Positions 1-8,040 of a stretch of 36,883 bases of DNA are shown piece by piece. The notes under the pieces are model-generated. The model saw nothing but the letters and a program-made list of their open reading frames with translations. It searched no databases and was not told the DNA's origin. Source of the DNA: Acidovorax sp. CF316 (GTDB taxonomy: Bacteria > Pseudomonadota > Gammaproteobacteria > Burkholderiales > Burkholderiaceae_C); the NCBI RefSeq assembly GCF_000276605.1, contig NZ_AKJX01000021.1, forward strand, positions 1-36,883, given 5' to 3'. Made by a program: the position numbers and the translations under genes. Positions within the stretch are counted from its first letter, which is position 1. Each line of letters starts with the position of its first letter.

Positions 1-78
1 CGTCAGCTGGGCGCTGGCCAGCAGAGGCAGGGTTGCGACAAGGGCAGCGCCCAGGAACTTGATGGATGCGCGGGTCAT
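1..78 (-). CDS. N-terminus of an exported protein (partial, runs off the window start)
   Basis: Only the first 26 codons are present. They encode a typical Sec signal peptide: a short basic start (MTR...K), a hydrophobic core and an ASA-Q cleavage site, after which the mature protein begins QLT. A strong Shine-Dalgarno (GGAGGA) lies just upstream of the ATG, so the start is secure. The gene diverges from comM. The mature protein is not in the window. In related Comamonadaceae a TorF-type putative porin of the P-II/ammonium transporter locus often sits beside comM. That identity is a guess from context, and a periplasmic binding protein would fit the signal equally well. Confidence 0.6.
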   Translation of the reverse strand, partial: MTRASIKFLGAALVATLPLLASAQLT

Positions 79-214
79 GTTTCCTCCGGTTGGACAAAGT
101 AGGGACAAGCGCTTTAAGCATGGACCGTGCCATGCACCATCGACACGCAATTCGCCTGGGGCCGGGACAGATGGGGATTCCCTATTAAAGTGAGGGTTGA
201 GAGGATTGCTGACG

Positions 215-261
215 CGCACCACCATGGTGCGATCGTGAAACATTTCACGCCAGTGCACCAT
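215..261. promoter_or_regulatory. Nested inverted repeats upstream of comM
   Basis: The 214-base gap between the divergent genes holds overlapping dyads. CGCACCA/TGGTGCG spans 215-231. CGTGAAA-CA-TTTCACG spans 234-249. The outer arms ATGGTGC (224-230) and GCACCAT (255-261) enclose the second dyad, giving a nested structure of about 38 bases that ends 31 bases before the comM start. It could be an operator or a leader hairpin. No T-run follows, so a simple terminator is unlikely. Confidence 0.4.
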
Positions 262-292
262 AAAACGCACCCATCTGGGGAGAAAGTCGTCC

Positions 293-1828
293 ATGAGTCT
301 TGCTTTGGTGCAGAGCCGCGCCCTTCTGGGGCTGCAGGCACCGGCCGTCACCGTTGAAGTGCATCTGGCCAATGGCCTGCCCAGTTTCACCCTGGTGGGA
401 CTGGCCGAGGTGGAGGTCAAGGAGGCCCGCGAGCGCGTGCGCTCGGCGCTGCAGAACGCCGGACTGGAGTTCCCCCACAACAAGCGCATCACGGTGAACC
501 TCGCCCCCGCCGACCTCCCCAAGGATTCGGGTCGGTTCGACTTGCCCATCGCGCTGGGCATCCTTGCCGCCAGCGGGCAGATCGATGGCAGCCGCCTGGC
601 GGGCCATGAATTCGCGGGCGAACTCTCGCTGTCGGGCGAACTGCGCCCCGTGCGTGGCGCGCTGGCCACCAGCCTGGCGCTGCAGACCCAGCAGATCAGC
701 GCCCAGCTGGTGCTGCCGCCGGGCAGTGCCGAAGAGGCCGCCCTGGTACCTGATGCCCAGGTGGTGCGTGCGCGCCACCTGCTGGATGTGGTGCGCGCCT
801 TCCTGCCGCCCGGCACGCCGCCGCCCGAAGGGGACAGCGATGGTTTCACGCGCCTGCAGCCCACGCCCATGGTCAGCGGGCTGCAGGGCCCCGACATGGC
901 CGACGTGAAAGGCCAGGCCATGGCCAAGCGCGCGCTGGAGATCGCCGCAGCCGGTGGCCACAGCGCCCTCATGGCCGGGCCGCCCGGCTCGGGCAAGTCC
1001 ATGCTCGCACAGCGCTTTGCCGGCCTGCTGCCGCCCATGACGGTGCAGGAGGCACTGGAGAGCGCCGCCATCTCCAGCCTGGCCGGCCGCTTCAGCCCCG
1101 AACGCTGGGGACTGCGACCCACGGGGCAACCCCATCACACGGCCAGTGCCGTGGCGCTGGTGGGGGGAGGTTCGCCGCCACGGCCTGGCGAGATCTCGCT
1201 GGCGCACCATGGCGTGCTTTTTCTCGACGAATTTCCCGAGTTCACCAGGGCTGCGCTGGAGGCACTGCGCGAACCTCTGGAAACCGGCCACATCACGATC
1301 TCCCGCGCGGCGCAGCGCGCCGATTTTCCGGCCCGCTTCCAGATGGTCGCGGCCATGAACCCCTGCCCTTGCGGCTTTCTCGGCTCCACCCAGCGCGCCT
1401 GCCGCTGCACGCCCGACCAGATCTCGCGCTACCAGGGCAAGCTCAGCGGCCCGCTGCTGGACCGCATCGACCTGCATGTGGAGGTGCCCGCCGTGCCTTC
1501 GGAGCAGCTGCTCAAGGCGGCTCCCGGCGAATCCAGCGCCGCCATCCGCGAGCGCGTGGTGCAGGCACGTGCCCGGGCGCTGGCACGCCAGGGCCGGACC
1601 AACCAGGCGCTGCAGGGCCAGGAGATCGACGAACACCTGCACCTGGACGATGCGGCCGCCAAGTTCCTCAACACCGCGGCTGCACGCCTGGGCTGGTCGG
1701 CGCGCAGCACGCACCGCGCGCTCAAGGTGGCGCGCACCATTGCCGACCTGGCCGGTGCCGAGGCCACCGCCGTCGGCCATGTCGCCGAAGCAGTTCAATA
1801 CCGCCGCGTACTGCGCAGTCCGGCTTGA
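293..1828 (+). CDS. comM: YifB/ComM family Mg-chelatase-like AAA+ ATPase
   Basis: This 511-residue cytoplasmic AAA+ protein belongs to the YifB/ComM family. ComM is a hexameric helicase-like motor that promotes branch migration during integration of transforming DNA. The N-terminal ChlI-like domain covers about residues 1-170. The Walker A motif GPPGSGKS lies at about 229-236 and the Walker B (LFLDEF) at about 309-314. After Walker B comes the cysteine-rich NPCPCGF...CRC segment typical of the family, then the arginine-rich C-terminal lid domain. Length is normal. The start at 293 has a purine-rich GGGGAGAAAG upstream and gives the conserved MSLA..QSRAL opening. It is a housekeeping gene unrelated to the catabolic clusters downstream. 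Confidence 0.95.
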   Translation: MSLALVQSRALLGLQAPAVTVEVHLANGLPSFTLVGLAEVEVKEARERVRSALQNAGLEFPHNKRITVNLAPADLPKDSGRFDLPIALGILAASGQIDGSRLAGHEFAGELSLSGELRPVRGALATSLALQTQQISAQLVLPPGSAEEAALVPDAQVVRARHLLDVVRAFLPPGTPPPEGDSDGFTRLQPTPMVSGLQGPDMADVKGQAMAKRALEIAAAGGHSALMAGPPGSGKSMLAQRFAGLLPPMTVQEALESAAISSLAGRFSPERWGLRPTGQPHHTASAVALVGGGSPPRPGEISLAHHGVLFLDEFPEFTRAALEALREPLETGHITISRAAQRADFPARFQMVAAMNPCPCGFLGSTQRACRCTPDQISRYQGKLSGPLLDRIDLHVEVPAVPSEQLLKAAPGESSAAIRERVVQARARALARQGRTNQALQGQEIDEHLHLDDAAAKFLNTAAARLGWSARSTHRALKVARTIADLAGAEATAVGHVAEAVQYRRVLRSPA

Positions 1829-1864
1829 ACGCTATAGTTTCGCCACCTCCAGCAGCATCACCCC

Positions 1865-2332
1865 ATGGCCAGCGCTTCCTCCCCCACCCTCGCACCCACC
1901 GCCACCGACGTGGTCGACAACAGCTACCTGCGCACCCTGGTGGGCTACAACGCGCGCCGGGCGTCGCTGTCCATCATCGAGGTGTTCATGGAGCGCATGG
2001 CGGTCTATGGGCTCAAGGTGGTGGATTTCTCGGTGCTCTCGCTGGTGGCGCACAACCCTGGCATCACCTCGCGCCAGCTGTGCTCCACGCTGGGCGTGCT
2101 GCCACCCAACCTGGTGGGCCTGATCGCCGCGCTGGACCGGCGCGGCCTGATCGAGCGCCGCCCGCACCCGAGCGACGGGCGCGCGATGGGCCTGCACCTG
2201 ACGCCTGCGGGCGAGGACCTGTGCGATCAGGCCGAGCAGACCGCGGCCCAGCTGGAAATCGACGCCACGGCGCGCCTCACGGCCACCGAGCGCAAGACGC
2301 TGATCCGCCTGCTGCAGAAAGTCTACGACTGA
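1865..2332 (+). CDS. MarR family transcriptional regulator (probable hydroxycinnamate regulator)
   Basis: A 155-residue MarR-type dimeric winged-helix repressor, of normal family length. The recognition region is near residues 70-100 (SRQLCSTLGVLPPNLVGLI), followed by the wing with the DGR signature (HPSDGRAMGLHLT). It sits 36 bases after comM and ends 9 bases before the convergent stop of the amidohydrolase. Placed beside feruloyl-CoA synthase genes, it resembles CouR/FerR/FerC, which sense hydroxycinnamoyl-CoA thioesters and repress the degradation operon. The effector here is inferred. Its likely operator is the inverted repeat in the divergent control region at 3308-3365. Confidence 0.85.
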   Translation: MASASSPTLAPTATDVVDNSYLRTLVGYNARRASLSIIEVFMERMAVYGLKVVDFSVLSLVAHNPGITSRQLCSTLGVLPPNLVGLIAALDRRGLIERRPHPSDGRAMGLHLTPAGEDLCDQAEQTAAQLEIDATARLTATERKTLIRLLQKVYD

Positions 2333-2341
2333 GGCACCGGG

Positions 2342-3232
2342 TCAGGCCGCAGCGGGCTTCTCGGCGGCCTTGTCCAGCCCCAGCAGACGCACCGCATTGC
2401 CCTTGAGGATGCCGGGCATCACCTCGGGCTTGAAGCCGGCTTCCTGGAAGTCCTTCATCCAGCGCTCGGGCGTGATCAGCGGGTAGTCGCTGCCGAACAG
2501 GATGCGGTCCTTGAGCAGGGTGTTGGCGTACTGCACCAGCTGCTTGGGAAAGTACTTGGGGCTCCAGCCCGACAGATCGATCCAGACGTTGGGCTTGTGC
2601 GTGGCGACCGAGAGCGCCTCGTCCTGCCACGGAAAGCTCGGGTGGGCCATGACGATCTGCATGTCGGGGAAGTCGATGGCCACGTCATCCAGGTGCATGG
2701 GGTTGCTGTATTCCAGGCGCAGGCCGCCGCCGCAGCGCATGCCGCTGCCGATGCCGCTGTGGCCGGTGTGGAAGATGGCGGGCATGCCGTACTCGGCGAT
2801 CACCTCGTAGATCGGCCAGGCCATCTGGTCGTAGGGGTGGTAGCCCTGCACCGTGGGGTGGAACTTGAAGCCCTTGACGCCGTGCTCCTCGATCAGGCGG
2901 CGCGCCTCGCGCGCCCCCATCTTGCCCTTGTGCGGGTCGATGCTGGCGAAGGCCATCATCATGTCGCTGTTGGCCTTGGCGGCCTCGGCGATCTCCTCGT
3001 TGGGGATGCGCCGGCGGCCCATCTTGGACTCGGCATCCACGGTGAACATCACCAGGCCGATCTTCTGCTCGCGGTAGTAGGCCACCGTCTCGGCGATGGT
3101 CGGGCGCCGGCCGTTCTTGAAGTACTTGTCGGCGGCGCGGTCGTACTCCTCGCCATAGTTGTCGAAGGGGTTCCAGCAGCTCACCTCGGCGTGGGTGTGG
3201 ATGTCGATGGCGATCAGGTTCTCGTGGTCCAT
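2342..3232 (-). CDS. Metal-dependent amidohydrolase (amidohydrolase-2 family), CouO-like beta-ketoacyl-CoA hydrolase candidate
   Basis: A 296-residue TIM-barrel hydrolase of the amidohydrolase-2 family. The metal-binding set is visible: HxH at H12/H14 (IDIHTHAE), H155 (IFHTGH), H197 (MAHPSF) and D249 (FGSDYP). It is transcribed divergently from the crotonase/feruloyl-CoA synthase operon across a shared control region. In Rhodococcus the hydroxycinnamate locus contains a homologous hydrolase, CouO, which cleaves the beta-keto side chain of the aryl-CoA to a benzoate and acetyl-CoA. The same job fits here because a ligase, hydratase and SDR are all present. An alternative is a ring decarboxylase of the gamma-resorcylate type. 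Family membership is secure and substrate is inferred. Confidence 0.85.
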   Translation of the reverse strand: MDHENLIAIDIHTHAEVSCWNPFDNYGEEYDRAADKYFKNGRRPTIAETVAYYREQKIGLVMFTVDAESKMGRRRIPNEEIAEAAKANSDMMMAFASIDPHKGKMGAREARRLIEEHGVKGFKFHPTVQGYHPYDQMAWPIYEVIAEYGMPAIFHTGHSGIGSGMRCGGGLRLEYSNPMHLDDVAIDFPDMQIVMAHPSFPWQDEALSVATHKPNVWIDLSGWSPKYFPKQLVQYANTLLKDRILFGSDYPLITPERWMKDFQEAGFKPEVMPGILKGNAVRLLGLDKAAEKPAAA

Positions 3233-3307
3233 ATGTGTCTCCTATGGGAGCCGGGCTTGCATGGCGCCGCCCTTCAGCATGCACCACCGCAGGGGGCGCA
3301 GATCAAG

Positions 3308-3365
3308 GGTAACTACCAATAAAAAACCGGGCTGGCTTGCTTGAATTGGTTATTAACTATAACCA
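3308..3365. promoter_or_regulatory. Divergent control region with MarR-type inverted repeats
   Basis: TGGTTATTAACTATAACCA at 3347-3365 is a 7-base perfect inverted repeat with a 5-base spacer. A second palindrome, GGTAACTACC, lies at 3308-3317. A TATAAC sequence at 3358-3363 could be the -10 element for the plus-strand operon and overlaps the right arm, as expected for repression. These are the best operator candidates for the MarR protein encoded at 1865-2332. Confidence 0.5.
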
Positions 3366-3390
3366 CAATCCATCCATTACGAAAGCCACC

Positions 3391-4173
3391 ATGACCCATC
3401 CAGACATCCATTTCGAGCTCTCCGGCGATGAGCAGGAAGTTGCCGTCATCCGCCTGACCCGCAGCGCCAAGCGCAACGCCTTGAACGACGGCCTGATCCT
3501 GGCCCTGCGCGACCTGTTCGAGACCATGCCCGCTGGCGTGCGTGCCGCGGTGATCGACGGCGAAGGACCGCATTTCTGCGCCGGGCTCGACCTGTCCGAG
3601 CTCAAGGAGCGCGACGCGGGCCAGGGCCTGTACCACTCGCGCATGTGGCATGCGGCGCTCGAGCGCGTGCAGTACGGCCCCGTGCCCGTGATCGCGGCAC
3701 TGCACGGCGCGGTAGTGGGCGGCGGGCTGGAGCTGGCCAGCGCCTGCCACATCCGCGTGGCCGACGAGTCCACCTTCTATGCGCTGCCCGAGGGCTCGCG
3801 CGGCATCTTCGTGGGCGGCGGCGGCGCGGTGCGCATCCCCAAGCTGATTGGCGCGGCACGCATGACGGACATGATGCTCACCGGCCGCGTCTACAACGCG
3901 CAGGACGGCGAGAAGGTCGGCTTTGCCCAGTACCTGGTGCCCGAGGGCCAGGCCTTCGCCAAGGCGCTGGAGCTGGCCAGGCGCGTGGCGCAGAACGCGC
4001 CGCTGACCAACTACGCGCTGATGCACGCCCTGCCGCGCATCGCCGAGCAGCCGGCCGACCAGGGTTTCTTCACCGAAGCCATGATGGCCGCGATCGCCCA
4101 GAGCGCGCCCGAGGCCAAGTCACGCCTGGCGGACTTCCTGGAAGGCCGAGCCGCCAAGGTGCGCAAAGACTGA
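3391..4173 (+). CDS. Crotonase/enoyl-CoA hydratase family protein (hydroxycinnamoyl-CoA hydratase candidate)
   Basis: A 260-residue crotonase-fold enzyme. The oxyanion-hole segments are FCAGLDLSEL near residues 63-72 and GAVVGGGLELASACH near 105-119. An in-frame upstream ATG at 3337 would add 18 residues across the operator, so 3391 (MTHPDIHF) is preferred. It is the first gene of the plus-strand ferulate operon, 33 bases before the feruloyl-CoA synthase gene. It probably hydrates feruloyl- or coumaroyl-CoA to the beta-hydroxy thioester. Whether it also acts as a lyase giving vanillin (HCHL/FerB) cannot be told from sequence. The neighbouring SDR and amidohydrolase favour simple hydration. 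Confidence 0.85.
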   Translation: MTHPDIHFELSGDEQEVAVIRLTRSAKRNALNDGLILALRDLFETMPAGVRAAVIDGEGPHFCAGLDLSELKERDAGQGLYHSRMWHAALERVQYGPVPVIAALHGAVVGGGLELASACHIRVADESTFYALPEGSRGIFVGGGGAVRIPKLIGAARMTDMMLTGRVYNAQDGEKVGFAQYLVPEGQAFAKALELARRVAQNAPLTNYALMHALPRIAEQPADQGFFTEAMMAAIAQSAPEAKSRLADFLEGRAAKVRKD

Positions 4174-4206
4174 GCCCCCCATCCCCTACCGCCGGACCTC
4201 CATCCC

Positions 4207-6084
4207 ATGAGCGATCTTTCCACTCCCCTCGCGCCGCCGCGCTACCGCCCTGTCCCCTTCGGCGTCACCCGCGTCAATCTGCGCGAAGGCGCACCCGGCG
4301 TGCGCTACCTGCAGGCCGATCTGCCCCTGGGCGCCCATGCGCGCCGGGTGACGGACTACCTGGTGCACTGGGCCGAGGCGGAGCCCGAGCGCAGCTTCCT
4401 GGCACGCCGCACGCAGCAGGCCGACGGCACCACCGGCGATTGGCAACACATCAGCTACGCCCAGGCGCTGGACGCCGCGCGCAGCATCGGCCAGGCGCTG
4501 CTGGACAGGGGCCTCTCCGCCGAGCGCCCGGTGGTGGTGCTCAGCGAGAACAGCCTGGAGCATGCGCTGATGGCGCTGGGCTGCATCTATGCCGGCGTGC
4601 CCTACTGCCCCGTGTCGCCCGCCTACGCCACCGTGAGCCAGGACTACGACAAGCTGCGCCACGTGCTGGACACGCTGACGCCGGGCCTGGTGTTCGCGGC
4701 CGATGGTGCGCGCTTTGGCCGCGCCATCGAAGCCACCGTGGCGGCGGACGTGGAGATCGTGCTCGCCCAGGGCGCCATCGACGGCCGCAAGGCCACCACC
4801 TTCCAGAGCCTGCGCAACACCCTGGCCACGCCGGCCGTGGATGCGGCCATGCACGCCACGGGCCCGGGCACCATCGTGAAGTTTCTGTTCACCAGCGGCT
4901 CCACCAAGATGCCCAAGCCGGTGATCAACACCCAGCGCATGTGGTGCGCCAACCTGCAGCAGATCACGCAGTCGCTGCCGGTGCTGGCCGAAGCGCCACC
5001 GGTTCTGGTGGATTGGCTGCCCTGGAACCACACCTTCGGCAGCAACCACAACTTCGGCCTCACCCTGCAGCACGGCGGCACGCTCTACATCGACGACGGC
5101 AAGCCCACGGCCGCGCTGATCGGCGAGACGCTGCGCAACCTGCGCGAGATTGCGCCCACCGTGTACTTCAACGTGCCCACCGGCTTCGAGATGATCGCCG
5201 AGGCGATGAAGACCGACGCCGTGCTGCGCCGCACGCTGCTGTCGCGGGTGCGCATGTTCTTCTACTCGGGCGCCGGCCTGGCCCAGCCCATCTGGGACAG
5301 CCTGCACGCCACGCAGGAAGCCGAACTCGGCGAGCGCATCGTCATGTCCACAGGCCTGGGGATGACCGAGTCGGCCCCGTCGGCGATGTTCTGCAACAGC
5401 CCCGACGTGCGCTCGGGCCACATCGGCGCGCCCGTGCCGGGCATGACGCTCAAGCTGGTGGACGTGGACGGCAAGACCGAGGTGCGCTACCGCGGCCCCA
5501 ACGTGACGCCGGGCTACTGGCGCTCGGACGCCGCCACGCGCGAGGCCTTCGACGACGAGGGCTACCTGTGCACCGGCGACGCGGTGCTGTGGATCGACGA
5601 CAACGACATCCACCGCGGCCTGCGCTTCGATGGCCGCATCGCCGAGGATTTCAAGCTCTCCACCGGCACCTTCGTGAGCGTGGGCCCGATGCGCGCGAAG
5701 ATCGTCGTGGCCGGCGCCCCGTATATCCAGGACGCGGTGCTCACCGGCCTGAACAGGAAGGAAGTGGGCGCGCTGCTGTTCCTCTCGCCCGCCTGCCGCG
5801 AGGTCAGCGGCCTGGCTGCCGACGCCCCCTGGGCCGAGGTGATCGCCAGCACCGGCGTGCGCCAGCGCATCCAGGCCGTCATCGACCACCTGGCCCGCGA
5901 ATCCACGGGCAGCGCCAGCCGCGTGGCGCGCGCACTGCTCATGGCCGAGCCGCCCTCGCTCGACAAGGGCGAGATCACCGACAAGGGCTCCATCAACCAG
6001 CGTGCCGTGCTCAAGCACCGCGACGCCCTGGTGCAGGCCCTGCACGACGGCGCCGCCCCCGGCACCATCGTGCCCAACGCCTGA
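4207..6084 (+). CDS. fcs: Feruloyl-CoA synthase (hydroxycinnamate-CoA ligase)
   Basis: A 625-residue adenylate-forming enzyme that activates ferulate or related hydroxycinnamates with ATP and CoA. The phosphate-binding loop FTSGSTKMPK lies at about residues 228-237. The central motifs (STGLGMTES, GYWRSDAATREAF, YLCTGDAV) are in order, and the C-terminal catalytic lysine motif DKGSINQ is at 592-598. It has the feruloyl-CoA synthase features of an extended N-terminus opening with PPRYRPVPFGV and the long VDWLPWNHTFGSNHNF stretch. These distinguish the group from general acyl-CoA synthetases. The SDR gene follows after 24 bases. Confidence in family is high. Exact acid preference is unknown. Confidence 0.92.
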   Translation: MSDLSTPLAPPRYRPVPFGVTRVNLREGAPGVRYLQADLPLGAHARRVTDYLVHWAEAEPERSFLARRTQQADGTTGDWQHISYAQALDAARSIGQALLDRGLSAERPVVVLSENSLEHALMALGCIYAGVPYCPVSPAYATVSQDYDKLRHVLDTLTPGLVFAADGARFGRAIEATVAADVEIVLAQGAIDGRKATTFQSLRNTLATPAVDAAMHATGPGTIVKFLFTSGSTKMPKPVINTQRMWCANLQQITQSLPVLAEAPPVLVDWLPWNHTFGSNHNFGLTLQHGGTLYIDDGKPTAALIGETLRNLREIAPTVYFNVPTGFEMIAEAMKTDAVLRRTLLSRVRMFFYSGAGLAQPIWDSLHATQEAELGERIVMSTGLGMTESAPSAMFCNSPDVRSGHIGAPVPGMTLKLVDVDGKTEVRYRGPNVTPGYWRSDAATREAFDDEGYLCTGDAVLWIDDNDIHRGLRFDGRIAEDFKLSTGTFVSVGPMRAKIVVAGAPYIQDAVLTGLNRKEVGALLFLSPACREVSGLAADAPWAEVIASTGVRQRIQAVIDHLARESTGSASRVARALLMAEPPSLDKGEITDKGSINQRAVLKHRDALVQALHDGAAPGTIVPNA

Positions 6085-6108
6085 CGCCCAACCCCCAAGG
6101 AACCATCC

Positions 6109-6894
6109 ATGCAGATCCAAGGACAGACCGCCCTCGTCACCGGCGCCGCATCGGGCCTGGGCGAGGCCACCGCCCGCGAGCTGGCCCGCCTCGGCGCCAA
6201 GGTCGCGGTGCTCGACGTGAACACCGCCCTCGCCACCCAGGTGGCCGAGAGCATCAACCGCCAGCATGGCGCCGGCACGGCCGTGGCCTGCACCTGCGAC
6301 ATCACCCAGACCGAGAGCGTGGCCGCCGCCCTGGCCCAGGCCGAAGCGGCCCTGGGCCCGGCGCGCATCCTCATGAACGTGGCCGGCATTGGCAGCGCCA
6401 AGCGTGTGGTGCAGCGCGACGGCAGCGCTGCGCCGCTCGAGGACTTCGCCCGCGTGGTGGGCATCAACCTGATCGGCAGCTACAACATCAGCCGGCTGTT
6501 CGCAGCGGCGTGCGCCAAGCTGGCCCCCCTTTCCAACGGCGAGCGCGGCGTGATGATGTTCACGGCCTCGGTGGCGGCCTTCGACGGCCAGGTGGGCCAG
6601 CAGGCCTACAGCGCCTCCAAGGGCGGGCTGGTGGGCATGACCCTGCCCATGGCGCGCGACCTGGCGCAGCACGGCATCCGCGTGTGCACCGTGGCCCCGG
6701 GCCTGTTCGCCACGCCGCTCATGAAGGAGCTGCCCGAGGCCGTGCAGCAGTCGCTGGCCGCGAGCATCCCCTTCCCGCCACGCCTGGGCAAGCCCGAGGA
6801 GTTTGCCGAGCTGGCGGCCCACATCGTGACCAACGGACACCTCAACGGGGAGGTGATCCGGCTCGATGGCGCCCTGCGCATGGCGCCCCGTTAG
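6109..6894 (+). CDS. Short-chain dehydrogenase/reductase, 3-hydroxyacyl-CoA dehydrogenase type
   Basis: A 261-residue classical SDR. The cofactor motif TGAASGLG spans residues 11-18, and LDVN at the end of beta-2 (acidic residue) points to NAD. The catalytic residues are S154, Y167 and K171 (YSASK). The long insertion and C-terminal FPPRLGKPEEFA resemble HSD17B10-type 3-hydroxyacyl-CoA dehydrogenases. In this operon it would oxidise the beta-hydroxy aryl-CoA made by the crotonase to the beta-keto form, the CouN step. It lies 24 bases after fcs and 49 bases before the Bug protein gene. Confidence 0.9.
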   Translation: MQIQGQTALVTGAASGLGEATARELARLGAKVAVLDVNTALATQVAESINRQHGAGTAVACTCDITQTESVAAALAQAEAALGPARILMNVAGIGSAKRVVQRDGSAAPLEDFARVVGINLIGSYNISRLFAAACAKLAPLSNGERGVMMFTASVAAFDGQVGQQAYSASKGGLVGMTLPMARDLAQHGIRVCTVAPGLFATPLMKELPEAVQQSLAASIPFPPRLGKPEEFAELAAHIVTNGHLNGEVIRLDGALRMAPR

Positions 6895-6943
6895 CCCCCA
6901 TTCCCCGCCCCGTCAACACACCATACCTATACCGGAGACAACC

Positions 6944-7936
6944 ATGACGACGACACGACGCCACTTTGTTCACACCCTGGGCAGCGCCGCCGCCCTCGCG
7001 GCGCTTTATCCCCTGTCCTCCTTCGCGCAGGCGCTGGACCAGGTCAAGATCATGTACGGTTTTCCGGCCGGCAGCGCGGGCGACAGCGTGGCCCGCCGCG
7101 TGGCCGAGAAGCTGGGCGGCACGGCCTACAGCAAGAACCCGGGCTTCGTCGAGAACAAGCCGGGCGCCGGTGGCCGCATTGCGGTGGAAACGCTGAAGAA
7201 CTCCCCCGCCGATGGTTCGGTGCTCACCCTGGCACCGGTGTCGGCCCTGTCGGTGTACCCGCACATCTACCCCAAGCTCAGCTACAAGCCCGAGGACGTG
7301 GTGCCCGTCTCCATCGGCGCGATCATGCACCACGGCCTGGCCGTGGGCCCGGCCGTGCCGGCCGAGGTGAAGACGCTCAAGGACTTCCTGGCCTGGGCCA
7401 AGGCGAATCCGGACAAGGCCAGCTACGGCTCGCCCGGCGCGGGCTCCATGCCCCACCTGCTGGGCGCGCTGCTGGGCATCCGTGCGGCAGTGGAGCTCAA
7501 GCACGTGCCCTACCGTGGCACCGTGCCCAGCATCACCGACCTGGTGGGCGGCCAGATCGCTGCCGCCATGAACCCCAGCGGCGACTACCTGCAGTACATG
7601 AAGACCGGCCGCGTGCGCGTGCTGGCCACCTCGGGCAAGAAGCGCTCGCCCTACCTGCCCGATGTGCCCACCTTCATCGAGCTGGGCTACCCCGACGTGA
7701 CCTCCGAGGAATGGTTCGGCTTCTACGCCCCGGCCAAGACGCCCGCCGCCACGCTGGCCAGTGCCAATGCGGCCATCACCGGCGCGCTCAAGGACAAGAC
7801 CGTGATCGACGCGCTGGGCATCGTTGGCCTGGTGGCCCACGGCAGCACGCAGCAGGAGATGCTGGCCGACCAAAAGGCCGAGTTCGAGCGCTGGGGCCCG
7901 CTGGTCAAGCAGATCGGGTTCACCTCGGAATCCTGA
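6944..7936 (+). CDS. Bug-family tripartite tricarboxylate transporter substrate-binding protein
   Basis: A 330-residue periplasmic binding protein of the TctC/Bug family. The signal region contains a twin arginine (TTTRRHFVH), a hydrophobic core and an SFAQ cleavage site, so Tat export is possible. The mature part shows family landmarks: PxGxxGDxxAR near the start, VENKPGAGG, and a C-terminal WFGFYAPAKTP segment. The start at 6944 has GGAG upstream. An ORF reading from 6866 lacks a ribosome site. No TctA or TctB membrane genes are in the window, as is usual for Bug proteins. Placement in the ferulate operon suggests it binds a hydroxycinnamate or similar aromatic acid. That is inference. Confidence 0.9.
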   Translation: MTTTRRHFVHTLGSAAALAALYPLSSFAQALDQVKIMYGFPAGSAGDSVARRVAEKLGGTAYSKNPGFVENKPGAGGRIAVETLKNSPADGSVLTLAPVSALSVYPHIYPKLSYKPEDVVPVSIGAIMHHGLAVGPAVPAEVKTLKDFLAWAKANPDKASYGSPGAGSMPHLLGALLGIRAAVELKHVPYRGTVPSITDLVGGQIAAAMNPSGDYLQYMKTGRVRVLATSGKKRSPYLPDVPTFIELGYPDVTSEEWFGFYAPAKTPAATLASANAAITGALKDKTVIDALGIVGLVAHGSTQQEMLADQKAEFERWGPLVKQIGFTSES

Positions 7937-8040
7937 GTCTGGATTGGCGTCCCCTGGGGGGACGCCCCGGTGGCGCTGGTCTTTGGCTGCGCCAGTTGCC
8001 AAGCCGCAGGTACACAACGGATATTGGAAGCACGACCCGC

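Noticed and set aside
4186..6840. An 884-codon minus-strand frame opposite fcs and SDR genes
   Set aside because: Antisense shadow of GC-rich codons with no domain pattern. The plus-strand genes are intact and recognisable.
3645..6947. A 1100-codon open frame on the plus strand in a different frame from crotonase, fcs and SDR genes
   Set aside because: It is Arg/Pro/Gly-rich low-complexity translation caused by high GC, and it crosses three recognised genes. No family motif is visible.
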